The notes: generated by a model from the letters alone, not told the origin. A stretch of 64,000 nt of DNA from Rothia nasimurium (GCF_928392795.1 NZ_CAKMTJ010000007.1:62001-126000); one strand, 5' to 3'. Counted from the first letter of the stretch, positions 29,899-39,216 are shown. Made by a program: numbers and translations.

Positions 29899-30984
29899 AT
29901 GCGGATCTACCCAACCCTGTTCAAACTCTTCTTCAAACCCATGGACGCCGAGAAAGCGCACCATGTGGGCATGTGGGGGGTGCAGACCCTTCGCCGCACC
30001 GGTATTTCTCGCCTGGGGGGCCGTTACTTTGCGCCGCACCCGTCACTGGCTACCGAGGTCATGGGCCTGACCTTCCCCTCGCCTTTCGGTGTTGCCGCTG
30101 GTTTTGATAAGGGCGGTAAAGCGATTCCGGCGCTAGGTAACCTGGGCTTTGGGCACATTGAAATCGGTACGATTACCGGTCAGGCTCAGCCGGGCAACCC
30201 CCAGCCCCGCCTTTTCCGCCTGGTAGATGATAAGGCCATTATTAACCGCATGGGCTTCAATAACGATGGGGCGGCAGCAGCTGGGCCCCGTGTTGCTGCC
30301 GCCCGCGCGGACCTTGAAGCCGAATATAAGGGTAAGGTACGCCCCATTATTGGTGTCAATATCGGTAAAACCAAGGTGGTAGCCCTTGAGGATGCTATCG
30401 AGGACTACCTGGTGAGTACTCGGGTTCTTGCGCCCCAGGCTGACTATCTCGCTGTAAATGTCAGCTCACCGAATACTCCGGGTCTGCGTGACCTTCAGGC
30501 GATTGAGACTCTTGAACCTCTACTTAAGGCTGTACGTGCTGAAGCCGACCACGTCGTGCAGGGGCGCCGTGTGCCCCTGGTCGTGAAGATTGCTCCTGAT
30601 CTGGCCGATGAAGATATTAAGGACGTTGCCGCGATGGCTCTGCGTCTGGGGCTAGACGGCATTATTGCCACGAACACCACGATTGCCCGTGATGGGCTGG
30701 GCCTGGTTAGCCCTCAAGCTAAGGTTAAGGAAATTGGTGCGGGTGGACTCTCAGGCGAGCCCCTCAAGAAGCGTTCACTTGAGGTTCTCCGTCTGCTGAA
30801 AGCTGAGGTGGGCGACCAACTGGCTCTTATCTCAGTAGGTGGCGTTACAACTGCTCAGGACGTCGCTGACCGCCTGGATGCAGGCGCCAATCTCGTACAG
30901 GGTTACTCTGCGTTCATCTACGAAGGCCCACTCTGGGCAGCTCATATCAATCGGGGACTGTTGAAATTGCGGAAAACCCGCTAG
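29899..30984 (+). CDS. pyrD: Dihydroorotate dehydrogenase (quinone)
   Basis: A 361-residue class 2 enzyme oxidising dihydroorotate to orotate in pyrimidine synthesis and passing electrons to membrane menaquinone. The N-terminal amphipathic extension (residues 1-40) is the membrane-docking part; FMN-site segments are GVAAGFDKGGKA, NVSSPNTPGLRDLQ and SVGGVTTAQDVADRLDAGA. The catalytic base of class 2 enzymes, the Ser in NVSSPNT, is present. AAAGGGG stands seven bases before the ATG. A palindromic terminator follows. Confidence 0.95.
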   Translation: MRIYPTLFKLFFKPMDAEKAHHVGMWGVQTLRRTGISRLGGRYFAPHPSLATEVMGLTFPSPFGVAAGFDKGGKAIPALGNLGFGHIEIGTITGQAQPGNPQPRLFRLVDDKAIINRMGFNNDGAAAAGPRVAAARADLEAEYKGKVRPIIGVNIGKTKVVALEDAIEDYLVSTRVLAPQADYLAVNVSSPNTPGLRDLQAIETLEPLLKAVRAEADHVVQGRRVPLVVKIAPDLADEDIKDVAAMALRLGLDGIIATNTTIARDGLGLVSPQAKVKEIGAGGLSGEPLKKRSLEVLRLLKAEVGDQLALISVGGVTTAQDVADRLDAGANLVQGYSAFIYEGPLWAAHINRGLLKLRKTR

Positions 30985-31008
30985 ACTAGACACGTGAGAT
31001 CATGACAC

Positions 31009-31046
31009 AAAGGGGCGTTACCTCTCTAGAGAGGTAACGCCCCTTT
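31009..31046. terminator. Palindromic terminator between pyrD and the DUF3043 gene
   Basis: A perfect 38-bp palindrome, AAAGGGGCGTTACCTCTCT followed by its exact complement ending CCCCTTT. Convergent genes on both sides can use it. Confidence 0.85.
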
Positions 31047-31090
31047 GTATTTAAAGGTTCAAGCTAACGGATTTTTACTCCGTTGTGGCC

Positions 31091-31702
31091 TTACTTGGGG
31101 TATTCACCGCGCTTTACCTGAGGCTTGGGTAGGCGGAAGCGACGAAGCATCATGACGCGATTGAAGGCGTAGAAGCCGGAGCGGGGCTCGATGGAGCCAA
31201 ACTTTTCGGTCAACTTCTTCTTGAGACCGCGCCACATAATCATGTAGTCGATGACCCAGAGCAGAATCATGCCCCACATCAGCAAGATGGTGTACCGCTG
31301 CATGCTGGGGGAGAAAAGGCCCACGATGAAGACAGCCAGAATAACGATGATCATGATGTCACCTACGTTGAAACGGGCATCAACGTAGTCACGGATGTAG
31401 CGGCGCTGGGGGCCACGATCGTTGGCGGGCAGGTAGCGCTCATCGCCGGTTTGCAGGGCCTGCTGTTGCTTTGCCCGGAACTCGCGGTCAGCTTCACGCT
31501 GGGCGTCCTTTGCAGCCTTGCGGTCTGCGGGAACCAGGGGAGTGCGGCGGGCAGCTTCACGTTCTTTACGGGAAGGGGTAGGACGTCCCTTGGGCGCGGT
31601 GTACCCCGGCTGGGTGGTTTCAGGGGCTTCGCTTGCTACCGGAGTAGCCTCGGCAACCACAGAACCAGCATTTTCTGATGATTTCTTATTACGACCAAAC
31701 AC
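31091..31702 (-). CDS. DUF3043 membrane protein
   Basis: A 203-residue actinobacterial protein of unknown function. Residues 1-90 are hydrophilic and probably disordered, with many Lys/Arg/Ala/Pro. PADRKAAKDAQREADREFR and DYVDARFNVGDI are DUF3043 hallmarks; two membrane helices follow (about 115-135 and 138-157), then a basic cytoplasmic tail with GFYAFNRVMMLRRFRLPKP. The GTG start is directly preceded by AAGGGG with almost no spacing, so the exact start is uncertain. It is divergent from the dipeptidase gene. Confidence 0.78.
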   Translation of the reverse strand: MFGRNKKSSENAGSVVAEATPVASEAPETTQPGYTAPKGRPTPSRKEREAARRTPLVPADRKAAKDAQREADREFRAKQQQALQTGDERYLPANDRGPQRRYIRDYVDARFNVGDIMIIVILAVFIVGLFSPSMQRYTILLMWGMILLWVIDYMIMWRGLKKKLTEKFGSIEPRSGFYAFNRVMMLRRFRLPKPQVKRGEYPK

Positions 31703-31760
31703 CCCTTAAGAATAACCAAGTTCGTGCGTAGATATACAGTCAGAGCGTATTCTGAGATGT

Positions 31761-33155
31761 ATGACAACACACGATTTTGATTTTTCTGCCCGCCCGGCTC
31801 TAGCAACCTACATCGAAGAGAACTTTGAAGCTCAGCTTGAGCATCTAGCTGAGCTCGTGGCTATCCCTTCTGTTGCCTGGGAGTCTTTTAATCTTACTGA
31901 GGTACAGCGCAGTGCCGAAAAGGTGAAGAGCCTGGCGGAGGACGCCGGTTTTGAAAGTGTTGAGATTCTCTCAGCAACATACGGGGAAGGCCAGCAGGGT
32001 ATGCCTGCGGTCGTAGCCCACTCACCGGCTGCACCTGGCTTCCCCACCTTCTTGCTCTATGCCCACCACGATGTGCAACCAGCTGGCGACCGCTCCCTCT
32101 GGGAGACCGAGCCTTTTGTCGCCACTCGCAAGGGCGATCGCCTCTACGGCCGCGGAGCTGCGGACGACAAGGCCGGCGTCGTTGCCCATCTGGCCGCTTT
32201 TAAGGCTGCGCGCGAAGTACTAGGTGACGACTTTAAGGTTGGCGTCACCCTCTTTATCGAGGGCGAGGAAGAAGCTGGTTCACCCAGCTTTGATAACTTC
32301 CTGCATACCTACCGTGACAAGCTTGCTGGCGACTACATCGTTGTAGCAGACTCGGCTAACTGGAAAACCGGCGTACCGGCCCTTACCGCGGGCCTGCGTG
32401 GTGTGGCGAGCGGTGATATTTCTGTACGCGTGAGCAGCCACTCGGTTCACTCCGGCATGTTCGGCGGCCCCCTGCTGGACGCCAACACCGTCCTTATCCA
32501 GCTACTCGCCACCCTGCACGATACTCAAGGTTCAGTTGCGGTTGAAGGTTTAGTTACTGCACCTGAACCTGACGTTGAATACCCTGAGACCGATTTCCGC
32601 ACCGATTCCGGCATTCTCGACAGCATGAAGCTGGCAGGTCAGGGGTCCATCTCCTCCCGCCTCTGGTCCCAGCCCGCTATCTCCGTCATCGGTATGGACA
32701 TCACCTCGGTTGCCGAGTCCTCAAACACCATTGCTGCCACAGCCAAGGCGCGCATCAGCGTCCGCCTGGCTCCCGGCCAGAATCCCGCCGCAGCCCACCG
32801 GGCACTTGCCGAGCACTTCGCCCGCCACAACCATCACGGGGCAGAGGTGACCTACCATGCCGAAGACTCCGGTCAGCCCTACCAGGCCGACCTTTCTGGC
32901 AGTGGCGCCCAGCTAGCCCTGGCAGCGCTGGGGGAGGCCTGGGGAGTTGAGCCTGTCACCACCGGCATGGGCGGGTCCATCCCCTTCATTGCGACCCTCA
33001 CCGAGGTCTACCCCGAGGCCCACATTCTGATTACCGGCATCGAAGACCCCGATACCCGCGCCCACAGCGCCAACGAGTCCCTCTTCATCCCCGACTTCCA
33101 GAAGGCAATCCTTGCTGAAGCCCTCATGCTGGCGGCAGCTCACACCGGCAACTAG
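31761..33155 (+). CDS. M20 family dipeptidase
   Basis: A 464-residue zinc metallopeptidase. Metal-site segments are YAHHDVQPAG (about residue 95), GRGAADDKAG (about 130) and EGEEEAGSP (about 168), all intact; the lid/dimerisation domain lies between (HSVHSGMFGGPLLDANTV). It resembles PepV/carnosinase-type dipeptidases that act on dipeptides with free N-termini. No signal peptide, so it acts in the cytoplasm, probably on imported peptides. Monocistronic by appearance. Confidence 0.9.
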   Translation: MTTHDFDFSARPALATYIEENFEAQLEHLAELVAIPSVAWESFNLTEVQRSAEKVKSLAEDAGFESVEILSATYGEGQQGMPAVVAHSPAAPGFPTFLLYAHHDVQPAGDRSLWETEPFVATRKGDRLYGRGAADDKAGVVAHLAAFKAAREVLGDDFKVGVTLFIEGEEEAGSPSFDNFLHTYRDKLAGDYIVVADSANWKTGVPALTAGLRGVASGDISVRVSSHSVHSGMFGGPLLDANTVLIQLLATLHDTQGSVAVEGLVTAPEPDVEYPETDFRTDSGILDSMKLAGQGSISSRLWSQPAISVIGMDITSVAESSNTIAATAKARISVRLAPGQNPAAAHRALAEHFARHNHHGAEVTYHAEDSGQPYQADLSGSGAQLALAALGEAWGVEPVTTGMGGSIPFIATLTEVYPEAHILITGIEDPDTRAHSANESLFIPDFQKAILAEALMLAAAHTGN

Positions 33156-33240
33156 GAAATTCACTTGACTGCGAACATCTCGCGCCCCGTACCCAAGAGG
33201 CGTAAGATTGACATCAAAACACCCCACGAAAGGATTGCTT

Positions 33241-33597
33241 ATGTCTGAGGCAGTACTCGAAGATCTCCCCACCCACGGCGTTAACCTCACCGAGGTTGCA
33301 GCCGGTAAGGTTCGTTCCCTGCTTGAGCAGGAAGGACGCACCGACCTGCGCCTGCGCATCGCCGTGCAGCCCGGCGGTTGTTCAGGCCTGATTTACCAGC
33401 TCTACTTCGACGAGCGCGTGCTCGACGGTGACGCCGTCCGCGACTTCGACGGTGTAGAAGTCATCGTTGATCGTATGAGTGTTCCTTATCTCGAAGGTTC
33501 AACCATCGACTTCGAAGACACCATTCAGAAGCAGGGGTTCTCCATCGATAACCCCAACGCCCAGGGCTCCTGCGCCTGTGGAGATTCCTTCCACTAA
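33241..33597 (+). CDS. erpA: Iron-sulfur cluster carrier, ErpA/HesB type
   Basis: A 118-residue A-type carrier that passes Fe-S clusters to target proteins. The three conserved cysteines are in GGCSGL and the C-terminal CACGDSFH. ATG at 33241 is chosen because GAAAGGA lies just upstream and the family starts close to it; an in-frame ATG at 33208 has no ribosome-binding site. Adjacent to the cytochrome oxidase operon in many actinobacteria. The symbol is given by family; it could also be called an HesB/IscA-like protein. Confidence 0.85.
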   Translation: MSEAVLEDLPTHGVNLTEVAAGKVRSLLEQEGRTDLRLRIAVQPGGCSGLIYQLYFDERVLDGDAVRDFDGVEVIVDRMSVPYLEGSTIDFEDTIQKQGFSIDNPNAQGSCACGDSFH

Positions 33598-33621
33598 GCG
33601 TTCGCCCAGCCCGCTTCACAG

Positions 33622-33660
33622 GTGGGGGTATGCTCCGGCATACCCCCACTTTTCTGTTTC
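33622..33660 (+). terminator. Intrinsic terminator of the Fe-S carrier gene
   Basis: GTGGGGGTATGC (33622-33633) pairs exactly with GCATACCCCCAC (33638-33649), loop TCCG, then TTTTCTGTTT. Confidence 0.93.
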
Positions 33661-33758
33661 AGCCCGCCCAAACATGAAATACTTATGTAATGACACGTCA
33701 GTTCATTGACAGGTTGTCACCAGAAACGCCCGTTTGAGGGTAAGCTCGTATTGAAAGA

Positions 33759-33800
33759 ATTAACACCTGGGTTAATGCTGTCCACACACAGCACCAGGTG
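33759..33800 (+). promoter_or_regulatory. Dyad and leader hairpin upstream of ctaC
   Basis: ATTAAC-N6-GTTAAT (33759-33764 and 33771-33776) is an 18-bp dyad that could be a protein operator. Overlapping it, CACCTGG (33764-33770) pairs with CCAGGTG (33794-33800) around an inner TGCTGT/ACAGCA hairpin (33776-33781 with 33788-33793). No regulator is identified. Confidence 0.45.
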
Positions 33801-33830
33801 ACACGCACATCGCTACAGGAAGGGCCGTCT

Positions 33831-34700
33831 GTGAGTTCGCAGCATCGAACCAGCAGCAAGGGGCTTAAGGGCAAGGCAGTAGCCGCTGCCACAGCCGTTT
33901 CAGCGCTGCTCTTGACCGGTTGTTCAGAACAGGCATCAGTGGGCTGGCTGCCCACTCAGCGTGGTGTAACCGATAACGCCGATACCATCATGGACCTCTG
34001 GATTGGTACATGGATCGCTGCGTTGGCTGTAGGTCTTGTGACCTGGGGCCTCATGCTTTGGTGCATCATCGCCTACCGCCGTCGCAAGTACGAAACCGGC
34101 TACCCCCGCCAGGTGAGCTACCACGCTCCGCTGGAAATTTTCTACACCGCTATCCCGATCATCCTGATCATCAGCTTCTTCACCTTCTCAGACCGTGCCG
34201 AGCGCGAAATCACCGCTCCCAAGTCTGAAACCGCCGATGTCACCATCGAGGTTTACGGTAAGCAGTGGGCATGGGACTTCAACTACCTCGACGAAAACGT
34301 CTACTTCGCCGGCGTCCAGGCTCGCCTCGACAAGGAAGGCAAGGAAGGCGTTGAGGAAACCCTCCCCACCCTTTACCTGCCGGTCAACTCAACCGTAGAC
34401 CTGCAGCTCAAATCCCGTGACGTCATCCACTCCTTCTGGGTTCCCGCCTTCCTCGAGAAGCGCGACACCATTCCCGGCATGACCAACCACATGTACTTCA
34501 CCACCGGTTCCGAGCCCGCTCGCTACCAGGGTAAGTGCGCCGAGCTCTGCGGTGAGTACCACTCAGAGATGCTCTTCAACGTTGAAGTTGTCAGCCAGGA
34601 AGACTACGATGCCTACATCCAGTCACTGGAAGATGAAGGCAACATTGGCCGTCTGGGTGACGAGTACAACCGTAACCCCAACATGAACACCAACAACTAA
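33831..34700 (+). CDS. ctaC: Cytochrome c oxidase subunit II
   Basis: A 289-residue subunit that carries the CuA electron-entry centre. It begins with a lipoprotein signal whose lipobox is LLTGC, then two membrane helices (about 50-72 and 95-115). The C-terminal domain holds the CuA ligands in HSFWVPAF and CAELCGEYHSEM (two Cys, His and Met all present). No CxxCH follows, so haem c is not fused; electrons come from QcrC in a bcc-aa3 supercomplex. GTG at 33831 has AGGAAGG upstream; the longer frame from 33798 would bury the signal peptide and runs through the leader hairpin. Confidence 0.95.
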   Translation: MSSQHRTSSKGLKGKAVAAATAVSALLLTGCSEQASVGWLPTQRGVTDNADTIMDLWIGTWIAALAVGLVTWGLMLWCIIAYRRRKYETGYPRQVSYHAPLEIFYTAIPIILIISFFTFSDRAEREITAPKSETADVTIEVYGKQWAWDFNYLDENVYFAGVQARLDKEGKEGVEETLPTLYLPVNSTVDLQLKSRDVIHSFWVPAFLEKRDTIPGMTNHMYFTTGSEPARYQGKCAELCGEYHSEMLFNVEVVSQEDYDAYIQSLEDEGNIGRLGDEYNRNPNMNTNN

Positions 34701-34710
34701 GAGGTAACCC

Positions 34711-36411
34711 GTGACTACTCTTGAGTATTCAGCTGAGACAACCGGTAGCGTTGTCCCGCGGGTGGTTCCTAAGTCCAAGGGACGAATCATCGTCAATTGG
34801 CTGACTTCCACCGACCACAAGACCATCGGGTACATGTACCTGATCGCTGCGTTTATTTTCTTCTGCTTTGCCGGTGTCATGGCTCTGCTTATGCGCCTGG
34901 AGCTCTTCACCCCCGGTATGCAGTTCCTCGAAACCAAGGAACAGTTCAACCAGCTCTTCACCATGCACGGCACCCTGATGCTGCTCATGTTTGGTACCCC
35001 GCTGTTCACCGGTTTCGCTAACGTCCTGGTACCCCTGCAGATTGGTGCACCCGACGTTGCCTTCCCCCGCCTGAACTCCCTGGCCTTCTGGTTCTTCCTG
35101 TTCGGCTCACTGGTCGCCATCGCTGGCTTCCTTACCCCCCAGGGTGCAGCTTCCTTCGGCTGGTTCGCATACGCTCCGCTGAACAGCACCACCTACAGCC
35201 CCTCTGTCGGTGGTGACCTCTGGATCTTCGGTCTGGCTCTTCAGGGCTTCGGCACCATCATGGGTGGCGTCAACTTCCTGACCACCATCCTCTGCATGCG
35301 CGCCCCCGGTATGACCATGTGGCGTATGTCGGTCTTCACCTGGACCACCCTGATCACCGCAATCCTGATCATCATGATCTTCCCGCCGCTGGCGTCCGCC
35401 CTGTTCGCCCTCGGTATGGATCGCCGTCTCGGTGGCCACATCTTCGACCCCGAAAACGGTGGCGCCGTCCTCTGGCAGCACCTCTTCTGGTTCTTCGGTC
35501 ACCCCGAGGTTTACGTTCTGGCTCTGCCCTTCTTCGGCATCGTTTCAGAAATTATCCCCGTCTTCTCACGTAAGCCGATTTTCGGTTACAAGGGTCTGAT
35601 TTTTGCAACCATCGCTATTGCGGCTCTGTCAGTTACCGTGTGGGCACACCACATGTACGTCACCGGCGCGGTCATGCTGCCCTTCTTCTCCTTCATGACC
35701 ATGCTGATTGGTATTCCTACCGGCGTGAAGTTCTTCAACTGGATCGGCACCATGTGGCAGGGCTCCATCACCTTTGAGACCCCCATGCTCTGGGTTATCG
35801 GCTTCCTGATCACCTTCCTCTTCGGTGGTATCACCGGTATTATCCTGGCAACCCCGCCGCTGGACTTCCACCTGTCTGACTCCTACTTCGTGGTCGCTCA
35901 CTTCCACTACGTCATCTTCGGTACCCTCGTCTTCGGTATGTTCGCAGCTCTCTACTTCTGGTGGCCCAAGTTCACCGGCAAGATGCTGAACGAGCGCCTG
36001 GGCAAGATCCACTTCTGGCTGCTGTTCATCGGCTTCCACATGACCTTCCTCATCCAGCACTGGCTCGGTGTCGACGGCATGCCCCGCCGCTACGCAGACT
36101 ACATGCCTGAAGATGGCTTCACCTGGATGAACCAGCTCTCAACCGTAGGCTCCATGATTCTGGCAATCTCCATGATTCCCTGGTTCTGGAACGTCTACAC
36201 CACTGCCCGCAACGGCAAGCGTGTTGAGGTTGATGACCCCTGGGGCTTCGGTGGCTCACTGGAATGGGCAACTTCTTGCCCGCCCCCGCGCCACAACTTC
36301 ACCGCCCTGCCCCGTATCCGTTCAGAGCGTCCTGCACTTGACCTGCACCACCCTGAACTGTCCACCAACAATGACGTCGCTGCAGCAGCCCGCCAGGCAA
36401 CTGCACGCTAG
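34711..36411 (+). CDS. ctaD: Cytochrome c oxidase subunit I
   Basis: A 566-residue, 12-helix catalytic subunit with haem a, haem a3 and Cu[15 protein letters not shown] carries a haem a ligand; [14 protein letters not shown] has the CuB histidine and the cross-linked tyrosine; WAHHMYVTG has two more CuB ligands; HFHYVIFGT has the haem a/a3 histidines. Start is GTG with AAGAGGT upstream, ten bases after ctaC. The C-terminal cytoplasmic tail is Ala/Thr-rich and ends near the ctaF ribosome-binding site. Part of the ctaC-ctaD-ctaF transcript. Confidence 0.97.
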   Translation: MTTLEYSAETTGSVVPRVVPKSKGRIIVNWLTSTDHKTIGYMYLIAAFIFFCFAGVMALLMRLELFTPGMQFLETKEQFNQLFTMHGTLMLLMFGTPLFTGFANVLVPLQIGAPDVAFPRLNSLAFWFFLFGSLVAIAGFLTPQGAASFGWFAYAPLNSTTYSPSVGGDLWIFGLALQGFGTIMGGVNFLTTILCMRAPGMTMWRMSVFTWTTLITAILIIMIFPPLASALFALGMDRRLGGHIFDPENGGAVLWQHLFWFFGHPEVYVLALPFFGIVSEIIPVFSRKPIFGYKGLIFATIAIAALSVTVWAHHMYVTGAVMLPFFSFMTMLIGIPTGVKFFNWIGTMWQGSITFETPMLWVIGFLITFLFGGITGIILATPPLDFHLSDSYFVVAHFHYVIFGTLVFGMFAALYFWWPKFTGKMLNERLGKIHFWLLFIGFHMTFLIQHWLGVDGMPRRYADYMPEDGFTWMNQLSTVGSMILAISMIPWFWNVYTTARNGKRVEVDDPWGFGGSLEWATSCPPPRHNFTALPRIRSERPALDLHHPELSTNNDVAAAARQATAR

Positions 36412-36420
36412 GAGGCCACT

Positions 36421-36822
36421 GTGAAACTTCTTGCTAAGATTTTCGGTTTCATCGGCGTCTTCCTGATTCCCGTTGGCATTGTCTACGGTCTGATGACTGA
36501 CTTCACCGAGTGGGCCGGTTTCCCCGCGATTCTGGCTACCGCCGTGATGTGTCTCTTCCTCTGGTACTTCCTGAACTTCACCGACAAGAAGCACCCCGAC
36601 ATGCCCTACGAGAACCTCGAAGGTGAAATCGCTGATGGCGCTGGCGACTACGGCTTCTACTCACCGTGGTCATGGTGGCCCCTCTTCATCGGTGTTGCTT
36701 GCACCATCGTTGTTGTAGGTCTGGCTATCGACTGGTGGATCGTACTCGTTGCCATCCCCTTCGCAGCAGCAGCTGTTCTGGGTTGGGTTTACGAATACAA
36801 CCGCGGCGACCACGCCCACTAA
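36421..36822 (+). CDS. ctaF: Cytochrome c oxidase subunit IV, actinobacterial type
   Basis: A 133-residue protein with four predicted membrane helices (KIFGFIGVFLIPVGIVYGL; ATAVMCLFLWYFLNF; PLFIGVACTIVVVGLAI; IPFAAAAVLGWVYEY). The motif DYGFYSPWSWWPL is characteristic of the actinobacterial subunit IV. It starts GTG with TAGGAGG just after ctaD and ends the operon before a strong terminator. Accessory, non-catalytic part of the aa3 oxidase. Confidence 0.92.
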   Translation: MKLLAKIFGFIGVFLIPVGIVYGLMTDFTEWAGFPAILATAVMCLFLWYFLNFTDKKHPDMPYENLEGEIADGAGDYGFYSPWSWWPLFIGVACTIVVVGLAIDWWIVLVAIPFAAAAVLGWVYEYNRGDHAH

Positions 36823-36841
36823 GAGTCTTACCTGGCTCAAG

Positions 36842-36885
36842 GGGTGGGGCCCCTATCCTCTCGGATAGGGGCCCCACCCTTTTTT
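36842..36885 (+). terminator. Intrinsic terminator of ctaCDF
   Basis: A perfect 17-bp stem, GGGTGGGGCCCCTATCC (36842-36858) with its complement at 36863-36879, TCTC loop, then TTTTTT. Confidence 0.97.
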
Positions 36886-36920
36886 GTGCCATTTTTAGAT
36901 TGCTGAGGGGAGGTTGGGAG

Positions 36921-37020
36921 GACGGCACAGGACGGCACAGGACGGCACAGGACGGCACAGGACGGCACAGGACGGCACAGGACGGCACAGGACGGCACAG
37001 GACGGCACAGGACGGCACAG
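36921..37020. repeat. Perfect tandem repeat, 10 copies of a 10-bp unit
   Basis: GACGGCACAG occurs ten times in a row with no mismatch, just after the ctaF terminator and in the gap between two convergent respiratory operons. A GA at 37021-37022 begins an eleventh copy. The unit is not a multiple of three and open frames through it run into unrelated sequence, so it is not coding. Copy number is likely to vary between strains. Confidence 0.97.
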
Positions 37021-37022
37021 GA

Positions 37023-37501
37023 GCCAGCCTGACCCTGCCAGCCCACCCTAGGAGTGCGACACGCCGAACCGCTCAAAGAATCTTTAACTATGTGATGAAC
37101 CGTCAAGAGCACCCGCCAACATAGCTCCCTGAGCTGGGAGACCATCCCTGTGGCGGGCGCTCAGCGACACGCCCCCGGTTCAGACGGCGCGCTGTGCCCC
37201 CCCCGCGTCCTCGATGCACAGAAAAGCAGTTCAAAGAGGTATAAGGGACTCCGTGAGCTAGGGGAGAGCCACCTCATTTACCCTGCATAATACCCCTGCA
37301 TCTTGCGCAGAACGGGGCCAGCACACGCGGCCTCGGGAGTGCGCTACTTTTTTCAGAGCCGTCATGGCTGCATAGGGGAGCAGAGCTAAACCCAACAAAC
37401 TAGTTTTGGCTCCTAAAAGGCTCAGGAAGCCCTTAGAGGCGATGATTGGCTCGGTCATTGATAACCAATCACGCGGGGCCAGTAAAAGCCTGTTAAAACA
37501 C
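37023..37501. other. Gene-free convergent interval
   Basis: About 480 bases between the tandem repeat and the qcrB terminator. It holds a nested fold: CCCGCCA (37112-37118) pairs with TGGCGGG (37151-37157) around CTCCC/GGGAG (37125-37129 with 37136-37140), and a run of eight C at 37197-37204. A minus-strand frame at 37258-37533 lacks a ribosome-binding site and runs through the terminator; I do not accept it as a gene. Confidence 0.5.
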
Positions 37502-37533
37502 GTGTGGGGCACCCCTGACGGGGTGCCCCACAC
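37502..37533 (-). terminator. Terminator of the qcr operon
   Basis: GTGTGGGGCACCCC (37502-37515) pairs perfectly with 37520-37533 across TGAC. On the minus strand it is followed by GTTTTAAC. It lies 18 bases past the qcrB stop. Confidence 0.9.
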
Positions 37534-37551
37534 TGTTACTACAACCGTATG

Positions 37552-39216
37552 TTATTTTTCGATTGAGTCGGCTTTGTGGCCGTCAACCTCATGTGCACCG
37601 TGGTGCTCATGGTGAGCTGCTTCGAGCTCAGCGGGAGTTACGGCAACTACGCGGTCTTCGAACCAGATCTTTGAGAGACCTGCGCGGGTCTTCTCGATCA
37701 GGCCAACCTTGCCCTTCTTGTTGGGCTGAGCCGGGATGGGCTCGGGTGACTCGAAGGAGACCAGCTCGTAGCGGCGGTATTCATCGAGAGGCTTGTGAAC
37801 CTCGATGAACTCACCGTGGGGGAGCTGGACGACCTTACCGGTTTCGATACCGTGCAGTACGAGCTCACGGTCCTTACGCTGCAGAGCCAGGCAGATGCGC
37901 TGGGTGATGAAGAAGCCAATGAGGGGACCGAATACGAAGGTAAAGCGGAGCCAGTAGGCAACGTCGTTCAGCGATACATGGAAGTGAGTTGCGATTAGGT
38001 CGGAGCTTGCCGCGATCATCAGGGATGCGTAGCCAATGATGCCTGCTACACCCACACCGGTACGGAAGGGGGCGTTGCGGGGGCGGTCCAGGATGTTGTG
38101 GACGCGGTTGTCCTTGGTAACCCACTGCTCAATCCAGGGCCAGAAGACCATGGCCATCATGACTGAGCCAGCCATTAGAGCGAAGGGGAGAAGGACGCTC
38201 AGAACCCAGGTGCCGCCGAGGAATTCGAATTCCCAGGGCCAGGGCCAGACGCCGGGCCATAGACGCAGGGCGCCGTCACCGAAGCCTACGTACCAGTCAG
38301 GCTGGGTACCGGCCTGTACCGGTGAGGGGTCGTAGGGGCCGTAGTTCCAAATCGCGTTGATGGTAAAGGTTGCGCCGAGGAAGGCGATGATACCGAACAC
38401 GATGAAGAAGAAACCGCCAGCCTTGGCTGCGTAGACGGGGCCTACGGGGAAGCCAACGACGTTGTTCTCGGTGCGGCCGGGGCCGGGGTACTGGGTGTGC
38501 TTGTGCAGTACAACCATGAACATGTGAATAGCCACGAGCAGCAGAAGCATCGCGGGGATAATCATGATGTGCAGGGTGTAGAGGCGACCAATCACAGCGG
38601 TACCGGGGAACTCGCCACCGAAGAAGAAGAGCGAGATGTAGGTACCAACCAGCGGGATTGACTTGAAAATACCGTCAATAATGCGCAGACCGTTACCTGA
38701 GAGCACGTCATCGGGCAGTGAGTAGCCGGTGAAGCCAGCCAGAATACCGATGATGAGCAGGGTGCAACCAACAACCCAGTTCAGTTCACGAGGACGGCGG
38801 AAAGCGCCGGTGAAGAAGACGCGCAGCATGTGCACAGTCATCGCCATCATGAACATCAGAGCTGCCCAGTGGTGAATCTGACGCATCAGCAGACCACCGC
38901 GGACGTCAAAGGAGATGTCCAGGGCAGAGGCGTAGGCGGCAGACATGTGGGTGCCCTTCATGGGGACGTAGGAACCGTCGTAGGTTACCGACACCATGGT
39001 GGGGTTGAAGAAGAAGGTGAGGAAGGTACCTGAGATGATCAGGATAACCAGGCTGTAGAGCGCAACTTCACCGAACATGAATGACCAGTGATCGGGGAAG
39101 ATTTTGCGACCGAATTCCTTGATGATGCCTGAAGCACCAACACGCTGATCAACGTAGTGGGCGATACGACCGGTTGAGGTCTTTGCCTTGTAATCAGACT
39201 GCATTGAAGTCGACAT
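37552..39216 (-). CDS. qcrB: Cytochrome bc1 complex cytochrome b subunit
   Basis: A 554-residue haem b protein of the menaquinol oxidase-reductase. Eight or more membrane helices; haem-ligand histidine pairs are in IHHWAALMFMMAMTVHM and LHIMIIPAMLLLLVAIHM. PDWYVGF is the Qo-site motif in its actinobacterial form (PEWY elsewhere). A long hydrophilic C-terminal tail rich in His and Glu (ending EAAHHEHHGAHEVDGHK) extends past the membrane part, as is usual in actinobacteria. Its ATG overlaps the qcrA stop by one base. Confidence 0.96.
   Translation of the reverse strand: MSTSMQSDYKAKTSTGRIAHYVDQRVGASGIIKEFGRKIFPDHWSFMFGEVALYSLVILIISGTFLTFFFNPTMVSVTYDGSYVPMKGTHMSAAYASALDISFDVRGGLLMRQIHHWAALMFMMAMTVHMLRVFFTGAFRRPRELNWVVGCTLLIIGILAGFTGYSLPDDVLSGNGLRIIDGIFKSIPLVGTYISLFFFGGEFPGTAVIGRLYTLHIMIIPAMLLLLVAIHMFMVVLHKHTQYPGPGRTENNVVGFPVGPVYAAKAGGFFFIVFGIIAFLGATFTINAIWNYGPYDPSPVQAGTQPDWYVGFGDGALRLWPGVWPWPWEFEFLGGTWVLSVLLPFALMAGSVMMAMVFWPWIEQWVTKDNRVHNILDRPRNAPFRTGVGVAGIIGYASLMIAASSDLIATHFHVSLNDVAYWLRFTFVFGPLIGFFITQRICLALQRKDRELVLHGIETGKVVQLPHGEFIEVHKPLDEYRRYELVSFESPEPIPAQPNKKGKVGLIEKTRAGLSKIWFEDRVVAVTPAELEAAHHEHHGAHEVDGHKADSIEK

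Noticed and set aside
36921-37020. CRISPR array
   Set aside because: Units are 10 bp, directly adjacent and without spacers; no cas genes are nearby.
37258-37533. 91-residue minus-strand frame in the convergent gap
   Set aside because: It begins inside the qcrB terminator hairpin, has no ribosome-binding site and no recognisable domain.
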